From NCBI GenBank assembly GCA_941918925.1, contig OW799233.1, positions 79,983,797 through 80,047,796 of the forward strand: 64,000 bases of DNA. The letters are read 5' to 3'. Below, piece by piece: positions 21,401 through 30,700 of the stretch. Numbering within the stretch: the first letter of the stretch is position 1; every line of letters starts with the position of its first letter. Under the pieces are notes generated by a model. The model was not told the origin of the DNA and did not search any database. It worked only from the letters and a program-made list of their open reading frames with translations. This DNA comes from Phyto melanocephala (lineage: Eukaryota; Arthropoda; Insecta; Diptera; Rhinophoridae). A program made the translations under genes and the position numbers.

Positions 21401-23609
21401 TTTTGTATTTCCTACGTTTATAAAGCTAAAATAGTGAAATAAAGGATTCTTGATTTAATTTGAAAATTAATATTATAATGGAGACACAAAAAAGCCTTTT
21501 TCGCATTTTTATTGTACTCTTTGTATTTTTACGTTTGTAAAAATAGATTCTTAAAATTAGTGTTTTTTGATCCGAGGTCTAAATCCTAATATTATGGACG
21601 ACCAAAATTACTTTTTCTCTTTTTGTATACATAGAATTTTGAATAAAGGAAATAATAAACCAAGTTGAGGTTTTAGTGAAGGAAAAAATGCTACTTTTAT
21701 TATTTTTAGGGTAATTTTTGCAAAATACGAATCTTAATTTTTGAAACTCAGTAGCATTGATCTTGCTTTTAGTTAGGAAATATATGCCCGATATGTCCTT
21801 ACTCTACTTTTTATTTTTCTAAGTAAATTGAAACAGAGATACAAATTTTCATAAGTTAAATCAGAGATAAAATATTTTATAATTATAAATAAAACTTGAG
21901 TATTCAATAAATAGTAAGAACTGCGCTAACGAAATAGCGGGTTAAATGCTAGTATTTTTTATATATGAAGTTCGACATTTGAAATAAATTAGAAAAGAGA
22001 GAAAATTGTTTTTTATTTATGCATTTTGACAGCTGAAATTAAAAATCAGTGTTGAAAAAAATAATCAGCTGACGAATCAAGAGTACCTGATGAATAAATA
22101 TGCCTTGATATACACTGTGCGGTATAAATTTTCATACATTTTGGTCTATGACTCCTTTCCTAACTCATAGATTTAAGCAATTTTCGGGAAAAAATATTTT
22201 TTTTTACTTAGGAAATATATATTCCGAATTTCATTGATCCACGTTAATGCGTTTGGATACAGTTGCATTTTATTCGATGTAGGAAGGACATTGTTCTTTT
22301 GACCTACTCTTGCATTTCGAGCTATAACTGCCCCTAATATACCGATTTAGCCCATTTTCAAGACAAAACAAATTCTGGAAAAATTTTACCCCCCCTAGCT
22401 TTTTTAAAGCTTCAGATTTAATGTAGACAATTTTGACATCAGACATGTCGGCACGTACTAACGTGTGCACGTACTCATATAAATACATATATATGCATGT
22501 ACTATGTATGTATGCATTTACATACATACATATAAATATATCTTACCGTTTTCAATTTTCAGAACTTCATCAATTCGTTCTTCAGTTTTAATTATTTTGT
22601 TTTCTGTTCCTTTGTTGTTGTCATTAGTTTCGCCTTTAAAATTCCGTATATCGGAGTGATTAGAGCAATCGGTAGTATTGTTGACATCACTTTCAGTTAA
22701 TGGCAAGGCAGGAATGCTTTCGGTAGTACTTAGTTCGGATGTTGCGTGAACCGATAATAAATCGGTAGATGCCGATGTATAAGAATAAGAAGCATCATTT
22801 GAATTATTTTCTGTTTCATTCTGAGTTGATTGCAATAGAGCGCTCCTTTTTGAGTGTTTGCCTTTCTCAGTTTTTGTACTCGTTAAAACGCGTTTGAGGG
22901 GAAGTCTCTTATTTTTTGTTGTTACATTTTTTCTTTTTAGATGACATCTTAAATACCTTTGAATTATGTAAATGGAATTCATATACTTCTCCGAATAAGT
23001 TGAATCAAAAATTCGAGAAATATTATTTTCGTTATTATTGATTGTACTTTGACTCTCTGACTGAGATCGACATTCGTTATTGCAGTTTGAGATTAAGTTA
23101 TTACTTTGATAGCAGTTTGAATATGTTTTGCCAAGCGTTCTGCCACAAATACATTTGACATAAGGTGTAAACAGATACCGTTCTTTGTCCCTGAAATAGT
23201 TTTCATATGCCGAGTAATTAATTTCTTTCGATTGAGTACTTGTAGCAGCTTTTATGTGACGAAAATATTCCACAGCAAAATCACATAAATTTTTTGGTTG
23301 TTCCCTGAGGACTGCTTTTATTAACTCTTTTATGAGATTCGTAAGATTCTCGGGTATAATAGAATAAACTAAGGTGACAGCAGCCTGATAAGGCCCTTGC
23401 CCAGTTTGAATGTAGGAAAAATCATATTTTCCTGAACATGTTTCAAAACCAGTAACAGCATAAATTTCTTTCTCAGGGAGCCGTGATTGAAAATAATTTT
23501 CAGCAAAACTGTAAATATCTGTTGGCTTCTCTTTAAGAATTTCTCGTGTTAGCTCTTTCATTAGATCTCGAAGACCTTCTGGAACTCTAGGTTTTGAAAT
23601 AGTAGACAT
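9089..23609 (-). CDS. Gene 1: giant SPA17/CABYR-like protein with two RII-alpha docking domains and an IQ motif
   Basis: Four coding exons (23609-22547, 14524-14444, 14376-9511, 9429-9089) join with phase 1 at every junction and sum to 6351 nt, i.e. 2116 residues plus stop. Residues 9-46 ('VPEGLRDLMKEL..ILKEKP..IYSFAENYF') and 85-119 ('IPENLTNLIKEL..VLREQP..LCDFAVEYF') are RII-alpha-type dimerisation/docking domains, which in SPA17, ROPN1 and CABYR bind AKAP helices in the sperm flagellum. Residues 216-226 fit an IQ calmodulin motif with G replaced by C. The third exon encodes about 1621 residues rich in D, E, N, K, S and T with no fold recognised. The C-terminus has a hydrophobic run, perhaps membrane-inserted. 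The first intron (8 kb) is full of transposons. Related by domain order to SPA17, but far longer and with a doubled docking domain. A sperm role is inference. Confidence 0.8.
9511..14376 (-). CDS. Gene 1, coding exon 3 (4866 nt, disordered acidic tail)
   Basis: Open for 1621 codons in AT-rich DNA, which is itself strong evidence of coding. Acceptor ACACCTAG|CA is the in-phase choice; an AG 10 nt upstream gives the wrong phase. Donor GAAG|GTTTGT is non-ideal but in phase; unspliced, the frame would stop 14 nt further on. The product is Asp/Glu/Asn/Lys/Ser/Thr-rich, with few hydrophobics and almost no aromatic clusters, and no tandem repeat that I can see. Many plus-strand ORFs inside it are antisense shadows. 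Confidence 0.8.
14444..14524 (-). CDS. Gene 1, coding exon 2 (81 nt)
   Basis: Acceptor TTATTTCAG|AT and donor GAAG|GTAAAA bound an 81-nt open exon of 27 residues, charged and polar like its neighbours ('DLTRSQQDYNEKYKSAEENR'). Entry and exit are both phase 1, fitting exon 1 and exon 3. Too short to be found as an ORF. Confidence 0.7.
14525..15137. other. Intron 1 of gene 1, proximal part, no feature
   Basis: AT-rich with short AAT and TACA runs (about 14795-14820, 15108-15135). No ORF, TIR or RNA gene seen. Confidence 0.5.
15138..16005 (+). mobile_element. Non-autonomous Helitron with ~120-bp tandem units
   Basis: Starts TCTATATATATAAAAGTG and ends GCGCGCCGGGCTTTTCTAG, sitting between A and T, the classical Helitron ends (5' TC, 3' CTRR behind a GC-rich hairpin). 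Inside are six to seven units carrying 'agtgggc.g.gccacgccca', 'cttgcac.ggaccgat' and 'gaaactttgcacacat'. No Rep/helicase, so non-autonomous. A related pair lies at 32800-33832. Confidence 0.78.
16006..16329 (+). mobile_element. Truncated Helitron 5' end of a second family
   Basis: Directly after the CTAG of the previous element comes 'tatgtatataaaaatgaatcccttttcc...ggctggaccggtttcac', which looks like the start of another Helitron family (TATATAAAAATGAATC). No 3' end is seen before the DINE copy at 16330. Confidence 0.45.
16330..17107 (+). mobile_element. DINE-1-like family A, young copy
   Basis: 778 bp from TATACCCTTCACACAGTG to TATAGCGCTTTTACTTGTT with intact end hairpin. It carries four GTCTGTCCGTCTG-type units and a T-rich core (16760-17010). 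Almost identical, and by my boundaries equal in length, to 36808-37585, implying recent movement of this 'cacacagtg' subfamily. Confidence 0.8.
17147..17539. mobile_element. MITE, TA-flanked, GTGGGCCAATTCAAAGT ends
   Basis: Inverted ends: GTGGGCCAATTCAAAGT near 17149 and ACTTTGAATTGGCCCAG near 17521-17537. The inner 'gtcatatttgtac'/'gtacaatatgag' also pair. The left end follows TA. No coding sequence. Confidence 0.6.
17750..18352 (-). mobile_element. Decayed DINE family B fragment, interrupted by SINE
   Basis: Weak family B similarity ('agagttctttatggttccaaaatcttt', 'aaagcgttatatcggag') before and after the tRNA-like segment. Ends just before the better copy that starts at 18353. Confidence 0.45.
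17954..18140 (+). repeat. tRNA-derived SINE-like sequence
   Basis: A tRNA-like head: 'gcgccggtctgctactctgg' resembles an anticodon arm, and GCTTCGATTCC (17999-18009) is an almost canonical Pol III B box (GGTTCGANNCC). A pyrimidine-rich tail follows. It is not foldable to a complete tRNA, since the acceptor stem partner is lacking, so SINE or tRNA-pseudogene is preferred over a functional tRNA. Confidence 0.5.
18805..21952 (+). mobile_element. Helitron with large 118-bp tandem array
   Basis: 3148 bp from TCTATATATATAAAAGAG to GGTTAAATGCTAG, inserted A|T. The 3' hairpin CGCTA-acgaaa-TAGCG (21924-21939) lies about 10 nt before CTAG, typical of Helitrons. A (GACT)n tract follows the 5' end. No Rep/helicase ORF is present, so non-autonomous. 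Another copy's 5' end is at 28272-28820. Confidence 0.8.
19620..21420. repeat. Tandem array, ~15 units of 118 bp
   Basis: Each unit carries 'ggtacttttt', 'tacgtttatgaaggtagg', 'caatcaaggactattg' and 'gttatgggcgaccaaaaa'. Related in-frame starts recur at 19859, 20095, 20213, 20449, 20685, 20921 and 21157, all multiples of 118 bp apart. The outer units are more divergent. The short peptides it encodes are repeat by-products. Confidence 0.9.
21990..22113. mobile_element. MITE fragment (CAAGGCATATTTATTCATC family)
   Basis: 22026-22113 is the reverse complement of part of the element at 39238-39450 ('ataatcagctgacgaatcaag', 'acctgatgaataaatatgcc'). Only one end is complete. It abuts DINE family B sequence. 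Confidence 0.55.
22547..23609 (-). CDS. Gene 1, coding exon 1
   Basis: Starts at the ATG at 23609 (context AAAATAATG); 354 codons plus one base. Contains both docking domains, the IQ motif and a Ser/Thr/Asn/Glu-rich tail. The donor is AACG|GTAAGA. Starting here puts the first docking domain at residue 9, the usual distance for SPA17/RII-type proteins. Confidence 0.85.
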
Positions 23610-24393
23610 TATTTTTATCCAATTAAAGTTCTACTTTCACTATTACAATTTGGAAAACTTTCTGGTATTCACTTTGAAATTAAATCAATAATGAAAAATT
23701 TAGTCAAAAAGTGACTGGCCAAAACAAAAAATTGTTGCCCAGGACAACCAATATAGTACAGACAAAAAGGTTTCATGAATATTAAAAATAAACAACAAAT
23801 AACACTTGTTGAATAAATTAAGATAAAAACGAAAGTGGTGGAAATGATTTTTAAATTTTACAGCAAACCGGAGATTTTTAACCGTTGGGGTTTTGAAAAA
23901 AAAAATAAACGTAAACAGTTTGCAAAAGTGAATTGTTTCGAGCGATAACAAAATGATCGCCATTTACTTTTTAAAGTATAATAGTAGTATTTAAAAAACT
24001 GTTAACAATAAAGCAAAAGTTTAAATTTATACGCTGTTGCTTTTAAGTAGAGTTGGGTCAATCGGTTACTTTAGGTCGTTTTTGCCAACAACTTAAATAG
24101 TTGACACACAAGCCACAATGATATTTAATAAGGGTTCGTAAGAAAAACTCTACTTTGAAGCAACAGTTTTATGTAAAAAAATAAATTCTTCGCTTTTGCT
24201 TTGCAAATAAATACCAACTGTTAAAGTCCTTTATGTTTTTATACACAGTGTTTGCTTTAATAAAACTGACAAAATTTGATCTACGCTTCTGAAGTATGCT
24301 AAACATTGCTTTTTGAACAAAATATAATAACGGAAAATTAAATTCTTTTTTGATTTTGAAAAAAAGGGCTCTATATTGAAACATCTTAGTTAA
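23610..24393. other. Upstream region of gene 1, no feature
   Basis: AT-rich sequence that should contain the gene 1 promoter and 5' UTR. I cannot point to a TATA box or initiator with confidence, and no repeat is recognised. Confidence 0.4.
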
Positions 24394-25002
24394 ATTTATT
24401 TGTAGAAACTACTTTGACACGCCTACTTTAACGTCCACTTTTCACGTAATCTACTGTTTGTAAAATTTAAAAGCTCATAAATTCCACAGAACTAGATATA
24501 TGATTATGAAATTTCGCACATAAAGCTTTCAGATCAATGTTATTATTATTCTAAAAATGTAAGGTGCCAGGCCCGCCTTCCAGAAAACGCTTTATTTTAA
24601 ATTCATAAAATTTCTTTACGCACAAAGATTTTGAAAGAATAAAGGACTATCTTGCAAAATCTAAGTTGAATAAGTTGACAGAAAATAATTTGACACGCCT
24701 ACTTTTACGTCCGCTGCTCACATATCAATGAAATTTAAAAGCTCTTATAAGCATTGGAATTCTATGTATTAGATACTTAAATTTCGCATATAAAGGTTTC
24801 TAATAAATTGTATTATAATATGTTTTATTATTTTAAATTCATATTATATTATATTTAAACTACTTCTGGCTATCAAATTATACTCTTCAGTTTCCATAGA
24901 AATACAACATTATATCACTCCTAATGTTGAAATTCTTAAGGGTTCATTCATGAAATAAATTAATAGCAAATCGAAGTTACACAAAGAACGTAAAACATAT
25001 TT

Positions 25003-26790
25003 AACAATTAAAAGTGCTATATTCGGCCGTGCCGAATCTGATAATACCGTTCACCATCATGTACATAGGTCTAATCCCACATCGCAGCTTAACCTATATT
25101 TCATGTTATACACCATTTGTCCTTATTTTTTCCGACGCCATCATTGATTTTGAATTTTTACGTAGTTAACTGTATTCCACTAGTCAAATCCCATATTAAT
25201 GGGGTTAAAAAAATTTTATCCGCCATTTTGTTTTAGACGCCATCTTGGATTTTTCATTTTTTTAATAATTTACTGTATTCTACTGGTCAAGCCCTTTTAT
25301 TTGATACCAATATTGAGGGGGTTCTAGAAGTTACAGTTAAAAATACCAGATTTTACCCATTTATAAATTTATTGTCCGCATTTTGTAGTGGCGCCAACAT
25401 GAGTTTTTTATACCCTTCACCTGTGGTGCACAAGGGTATATATAGCTTTGTCATTCCGTTTGTAATTTCTACAATTTTCATTTCCGACCCCATAAAGTAT
25501 ATATTTTCTGAATGCTTATGAATAGAGGAGTCGATTAAGCCCTGACCGTCTGTCCGTCTATCCGTCTGTCCGTCTGTCCGTCTGTCCGTCTGCCCGTCTG
25601 TCCGTGTGTTGGTTGAAATCAACTTTTAGAAGCAACTATATGTTCCTCAGATCTGTATATGGTATCAATCTCTTGGAAATATCCAGGAATGAATCGCTAT
25701 TGAAATTCAGCACAATCGCCCAATAACTTTCTGAGATATGAGCAAAAAACCACGACCACCTCGTTTTTTTTCACAATTACAACAACAACATACATACATA
25801 GATACATACATGTAAAAAACATACCAAACAAAAAAAATTACAAAAAAAAAAATATTAAAAATAAGAAAAAAATAATAAAAAAAACTACAAAAAAAAAAAT
25901 TTTAAAAAAATTTAAAAAAAAATTTAAAAAAATTTTTTAAAAATTTTTCTAAAAAAATTTTTTAAACAAATTTTAAAAAAATATAAAAAAAATAATAAAA
26001 TATAAATAATATATTAAATAAAATAAAATAAAATTTTTTTTGCTCAGCTGGGATTCGATGCCACATTTATTCTAACGTGTACGTATGCACGTATTTTATA
26101 TGGGATGAATGGTGATACAAACAATTGTTATTGCATGACTACACGTTGTGAAGGGTATATAAGATTCGGCACGGCCGAATATAACACTGTTACTTGTTTT
26201 TTGTTATAGTGCTTATATTGCGCTAGTCAAGTCTTTTCAGATGATACCAATATTGACGCTTTCGGTTGTCTAGAAGCTGAAAAAAATTGATTTTCGTTTG
26301 TAAATTTTTGGAATATATATTAAAAAAAAAAAATTGCCGATTAGAGCCGACTTTATCCAAAATTTTTTACGAATATCTCTAGAGGCATATCAGATCTACA
26401 AATAGTAGCAAAGGAACCTTTAAATTATTCTATGGCTGAAAAATTTCACTTTTGGTGGTCAAAATATGGAAAAAAACAAAGGCAGTTGTGTTTATTTGCA
26501 CATATCTCAGAAAGTTATGGGGCGATTTTGCTGAATTTCAATAGCGATTCATTCCCGGATATTTCCACACACAGGTCTGAGGAACATGTGGTTGCTTCTA
26601 AAAGTTGATTTCAACCAACACACGGACAGACGGGCAGACGGACATACGGTCAGGGCTTAATCGACTCCTCTATTCATAAGCTTTCAGAAAATATATACTT
26701 TATGGGGTCGGAAATGAAAATTGTAGAAATTACAAACGGAATGACAAAGCTACATACATATACCCTTGTGCACCACTGGTGAAGGGTATA
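25003..26790 (-). mobile_element. DINE-1-like family A long variant, middle layer of nest
   Basis: Its 3' end at 25003 reads on the plus strand 'aacaattaaaagtgctatattcggccgtgccgaa'; its 5' end is at 26790 (TATACCCTTCACCAGTGG on the minus strand). It is split by a second family A copy at 25409-26198. Confidence 0.72.
25409..26198 (+). mobile_element. DINE-1-like family A, inner layer of nest
   Basis: Complete copy from TATACCCTTCACCTGTGG to TATAACACTGTTACTTGTT with intact hairpin and six to seven GTCCGTCTG units, in opposite orientation to its host element. Youngest layer of this nest. Confidence 0.78.
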
Positions 26791-26923
26791 AAAAGAGATT
26801 ATTCCATAGCGATTACTGGTTATAACAAAATAATAAATTTTTTTGCTATAAATGTACATACACACAATTTGTGGTGGGTATCAAAAATTCGGCAAAGCAA
26901 AATATATAACGCTCTTACATGTT

Positions 26924-27277
26924 ATTTCTCTATTTTTTTTTTCCAAATAACAGAAAGTTATTTAAGAAGTTTAATTAAATAAATTAATATTATTGGTTTC
27001 GTTCACTTACTAAAAGCTTGTACTTTTTTTTACTGGACTTTACTAAATTGTTAACGTTTAATATGGCATTTTTTATTTTTTTGAGTAAACGAACAAACAA
27101 ATTATTAAAATTTAAAAACAAATAATATACTCAGTTAATGAAGATTTTTAAGCAATATTTATTCTGTTTACTGTTCGTTGTTTTAATTTTCTAATTAAAA
27201 AGTTTGTAGACTTAACTCGTAATTTATTGACATTTAGTTAATTGAGTAAGTAAATGATTAATTGAGGTCACGAAAAA
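26924..27277. other. Intergenic stretch beyond gene 2, no feature
   Basis: AT-rich sequence between the DINE nest and the gene 2 poly(A) region, with no ORF or repeat recognised. Confidence 0.4.
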
Positions 27278-27292
27278 TTTATTTATTTATTT
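27278..27292 (-). terminator. Polyadenylation signals of gene 2
   Basis: The minus strand has overlapping AATAAA copies beginning about 55 nt after the stop codon at 27343-27345. Confidence 0.55.
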
Positions 27293-27342
27293 TTATAAAG
27301 TTCTGAAAGTATTGCTTGTATTACGAAATGTGAGATATAAAA

Positions 27343-27720
27343 TTAGTCGTCACGTGCTTCAACTATGCGGCATATTATTGGTATATCTTGGGCGTGGGTA
27401 GAGTTCGATATTGAATTTGGATTCAAATGACTTTTTATTACATTCACTTTAAATTTTTGCCACTGGCGGGTATTTAAAAAATCTTTAAACAGTGATTGCC
27501 TTGAGGGAATGGTTGTGTCGAGGTAAAATCGTCTTCTCTGCCAAATATTACCAGGATTTTGGTCTTTTTCCAGGAGCCAAAATCTTGGAATCATCAAACA
27601 CTGCACAGTTGTTCGAGCCATTATTACACGATGTTCGAGTTTTTCTCCAAGACCGAATATGCTTCCAAATGTAAGAGAGCCCACATCGATGAAATGAGTT
27701 TCAACTTTTCCAGTTAAGAG
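27343..27720 (-). CDS. Gene 2, terminal coding exon 10
   Basis: Acceptor AATGTTTCAG|CTC, phase 0, 125 residues then TAA. Completes the second binding domain ('VGSLTFGSIFGLGEKLEHRV', 'CLMIPRFWLLEK') and ends with a conserved-looking C-terminal block 'NPGNIWQRRRFYLD'. The cassette position has GLGEKLEHR in place of GE..L...PR, so ligand binding is doubtful. Confidence 0.82.
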   Translation of the reverse strand, partial: LLTGKVETHFIDVGSLTFGSIFGLGEKLEHRVIMARTTVQCLMIPRFWLLEKDQNPGNIWQRRRFYLDTTIPSRQSLFKDFLNTRQWQKFKVNVIKSHLNPNSISNSTHAQDIPIICRIVEARDD

Positions 27721-30700
27721 CTGAAACATTAAAAATTTCATATCGGTTTAATTTTTTTTGGTCCCACAAATAAAATGTGTATAAACTAAATGTTAATCTA
27801 AACTTAAAAAGTTTTAAATTAATTGTGTTACAATGTGAATATCCCTAATGGTTTTTGCCCATAAATAAGTTATTCATCTATATATGTATGTGACAGCGCA
27901 TAGAGAAAGGACCTAAGGGTAAAAAAACACAATTTTCACTTTTTTTTTTGATGTGGACAACATCTGAGCATCGAATGAGACCGATTCAATGCCCCAAAAG
28001 TGTTCCCTCCCAGATATATGCGCGTTTTATAAAAGTTAAGACGACGATTTTAAGCGCAAATAGAAAGGGGCCTAACGGTAAAATTTATTTATTTTCATTT
28101 TTTTCCCTACTCAATTAACAAAATAACTTGAATTTACGAAACTACAAAAAATTTATTTTTTTCCTCATGAACAATTTAAAAAAATAGAAAAATCATTTAA
28201 TCTTTAAAATGGCTCTCCTGAACAAACCCTGTTTTTACCCTTAGGTCCCTTTCTCTATGCGCTGTCACATATGTACATGTATATAAAAGAGTAACGTTAC
28301 TGACTGACTGATTCATCAGCCCAAACGCTAAAAGCTAGACATGAAATTTGGACAACGTGTTTCTATTTCGATGTGTAACTCCACTAAGAGGGCATTTTTA
28401 AAAATTCGTACTTTAAGGAGGTAAGAAAGGGTATAGACGGCTAAAATCGGTAATCTTATATCTGCTAAACTAAAAATGATACAAATTAAATTTAAAAGGT
28501 ATTGTAATTTACACAAAAAATAAGCTGACAGGTGTCTGGTCGTTTTAAGAAATTCTCAACCCCTAACGGAGAAAAACGGGTAAAAATTTTAATTTGGTAC
28601 TTATTTGGTGCCTTATGTTACTTCCAAACACATAAAGCTAGGAATTGTTTTAGTTAGTTCGTGAAAAAATATTGATAAAATTTTGGCACTTTTTTTAAAA
28701 TCGCATCTTTAAAATTTCTTTCTTTTTATATTATTTAGTAGGACATAATTATTATCACCTAATAGAAAATGGAAAATTATTTAGGTGAAATGTTTAACGA
28801 ATTTTTGTTCACAAAAATTGAAGAGGAGGATATTGGCAACATTTGGTTTCAATAGGATGGCGTTACGTGCCACACAGCCGAAGCTACACTTTTGGAAGAT
28901 TCTGTAAGTCGCTTTCAAAACAAGATGATGTTAATGAAAGATGACAGCGGACAGGAAACGTTTGGAAAACAACATCAGCCGCCAGAACACCGTGAGGTCT
29001 TTGAAAGAATTTTCTGCTGAAATTGATAGTTGTTGCTGTAGAGTAAACACTAGTACTGTCGGTATAAATCGGTAGAGATGGACAAAATGATATCCGATTC
29101 AAAATCTGTCAATTTAACTTAAACTTGAAACTGGGGCAGACCAATGAAATTTAAAAAAAGTTATATATTGATAGGTGAAATAAAAATTCAACAAATTTGA
29201 CAATTAATACTAAGATTAATAATCGCTTATAAATGACGTTTCGAATAATGAAAAAGCCGTAAGTTGACGCTCGTCATAATTTTATTAAACTACTTACTTT
29301 AAAGAAAGGAATTTCAGTTGAATTTGAAGATTCACAGGAGTATTGCAATGTCAATCGTGTTGGGTCACTTTTATTCTGTTTTTGCTCTCTTTCGCTCCAT
29401 CGCCTTGAGGAAAAAGTTGAATCTTTTTTCAATGCCATTTCCGTCTTGTTAATTTTATAATATTTTTCTTTCAATATTTCTTCTTGCCAAAAAATGTTAT
29501 TGTTTCTGAAATCTAAAAAATGGAGACGTTATTTTCTACAGAGAACGGTGCGTATAAACACAGCCCGAACAAGTTAGCGTGCTATATTCGGCCGTGCCGA
29601 ATCTTATATACCCTTCACAACGTGTAGTCATGCAATAACAGTAGTTTGTATCACTATTCATCTCATATGAAATACGTACATACATATATAAAAAACATAC
29701 ATATATAAAAACATCCCATTGTAAAATTAAAAATTTACGTATGTATGTTAAAAAAATAAAAATAAAAAAAAAATATAAAAAAAAACTTAAAAAAAATAAA
29801 TTAAATAAAAAAAATTTTTTTTTGGTTCAGCTGGGAATTGATGCCACGTTTACTCTAACCAGTATGCACGTTTGTATGTATGTATGTTGTTGTAATGTTG
29901 TTTTTGTGAAAAAAAATCGAGGTGGTCGTGGGTTTTTGCTCATATCTCAGTTGTTTATGTACCGATGTTTCTGAATTTCAATACCGATCTACTCCCGAAT
30001 ATTTCTGATATTTTAATACCTCACCCGGGTCGGAGCGATGTCGGGGGCTTAAAAAAGTTGATTTCAACATACACACGGACTGACGGGACAGACTGACAGA
30101 GCTTAATCGACTCCCATATTCATAAGCTTTCAGAAAATATATACTTTATGGGGTCGGAAATGAAAATTGTAGAAATTTCACACGGAATGACAAACCTATA
30201 TATACCTTTTTTATACCCGCCACCAAAAAAATGGTGGGGGTATATTCATTTTGTCATTCCGTTTGTAACACATCGAAACATCCATTTTAGACCCCATAAA
30301 GTTTATATATTCTGAATCAGGGTTTGATTTGATGACGATCTAGCTATGTCCATCCGTCTGTCCGTCTGTTGAAAGCACGATAGAGATCGCACCGAAAAAG
30401 CTAGGGGGCTCAAATTTTGCCAGAACCTTTCTTATAGACAAGCAAAATGGGATAAATCGGAATATTAGGAAGTGAGTTATAGCTCGTTATACAAGAGTAG
30501 GTCGAAAAAACCGTGTCATTCGAACATCGAATAAAATTGAATTGTGTCCAAACGCATTAACGTACAGTCATGAAACTTAGAATATATATTTCTCGAGCCA
30601 AAACAATATATCTCCCCAAAAATTGTTTACATCTATGCATTAGGAATGGAGCTATAGATAAAAATATACGGAAATACAAAATTAGATGTACGATTCTGAA

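Larger units (their letters stand above)
18353..22400 (-). mobile_element. DINE-1-like family B copy split by a Helitron and a MITE
   Basis: Left part 18353-18804 starts AACAACTAAGTGCACTAT (3' end, hairpin lost) and lacks the mariner insert seen in three other copies, giving the empty site 'ctttgtaaaacttcgatatgc'. The right part resumes at 22113 with 'acactgtgcggtataaattttc' and runs to about 22400. The inserted DNA is 18805-22112. Confidence 0.65.
24394..26923 (+). mobile_element. DINE-1-like family B copy, outer layer of a three-level nest
   Basis: Family B blocks ('ctttgacacgcctactttaacgtcc', 'atcgaagttacacaaagaa') run from 24394 to 25002 and resume at 26791 with 'agagattattccatagcgatta', ending in 'ttcggcaaagcaaaa..taacgctcttacatgtt' (decayed hairpin). 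The interruption is a family A long copy (25003-26790), itself interrupted. Confidence 0.7.

Noticed and set aside
19620..21420. CRISPR-like regular array
   Set aside because: Units are contiguous with no repeat/spacer alternation, and the context is eukaryotic.
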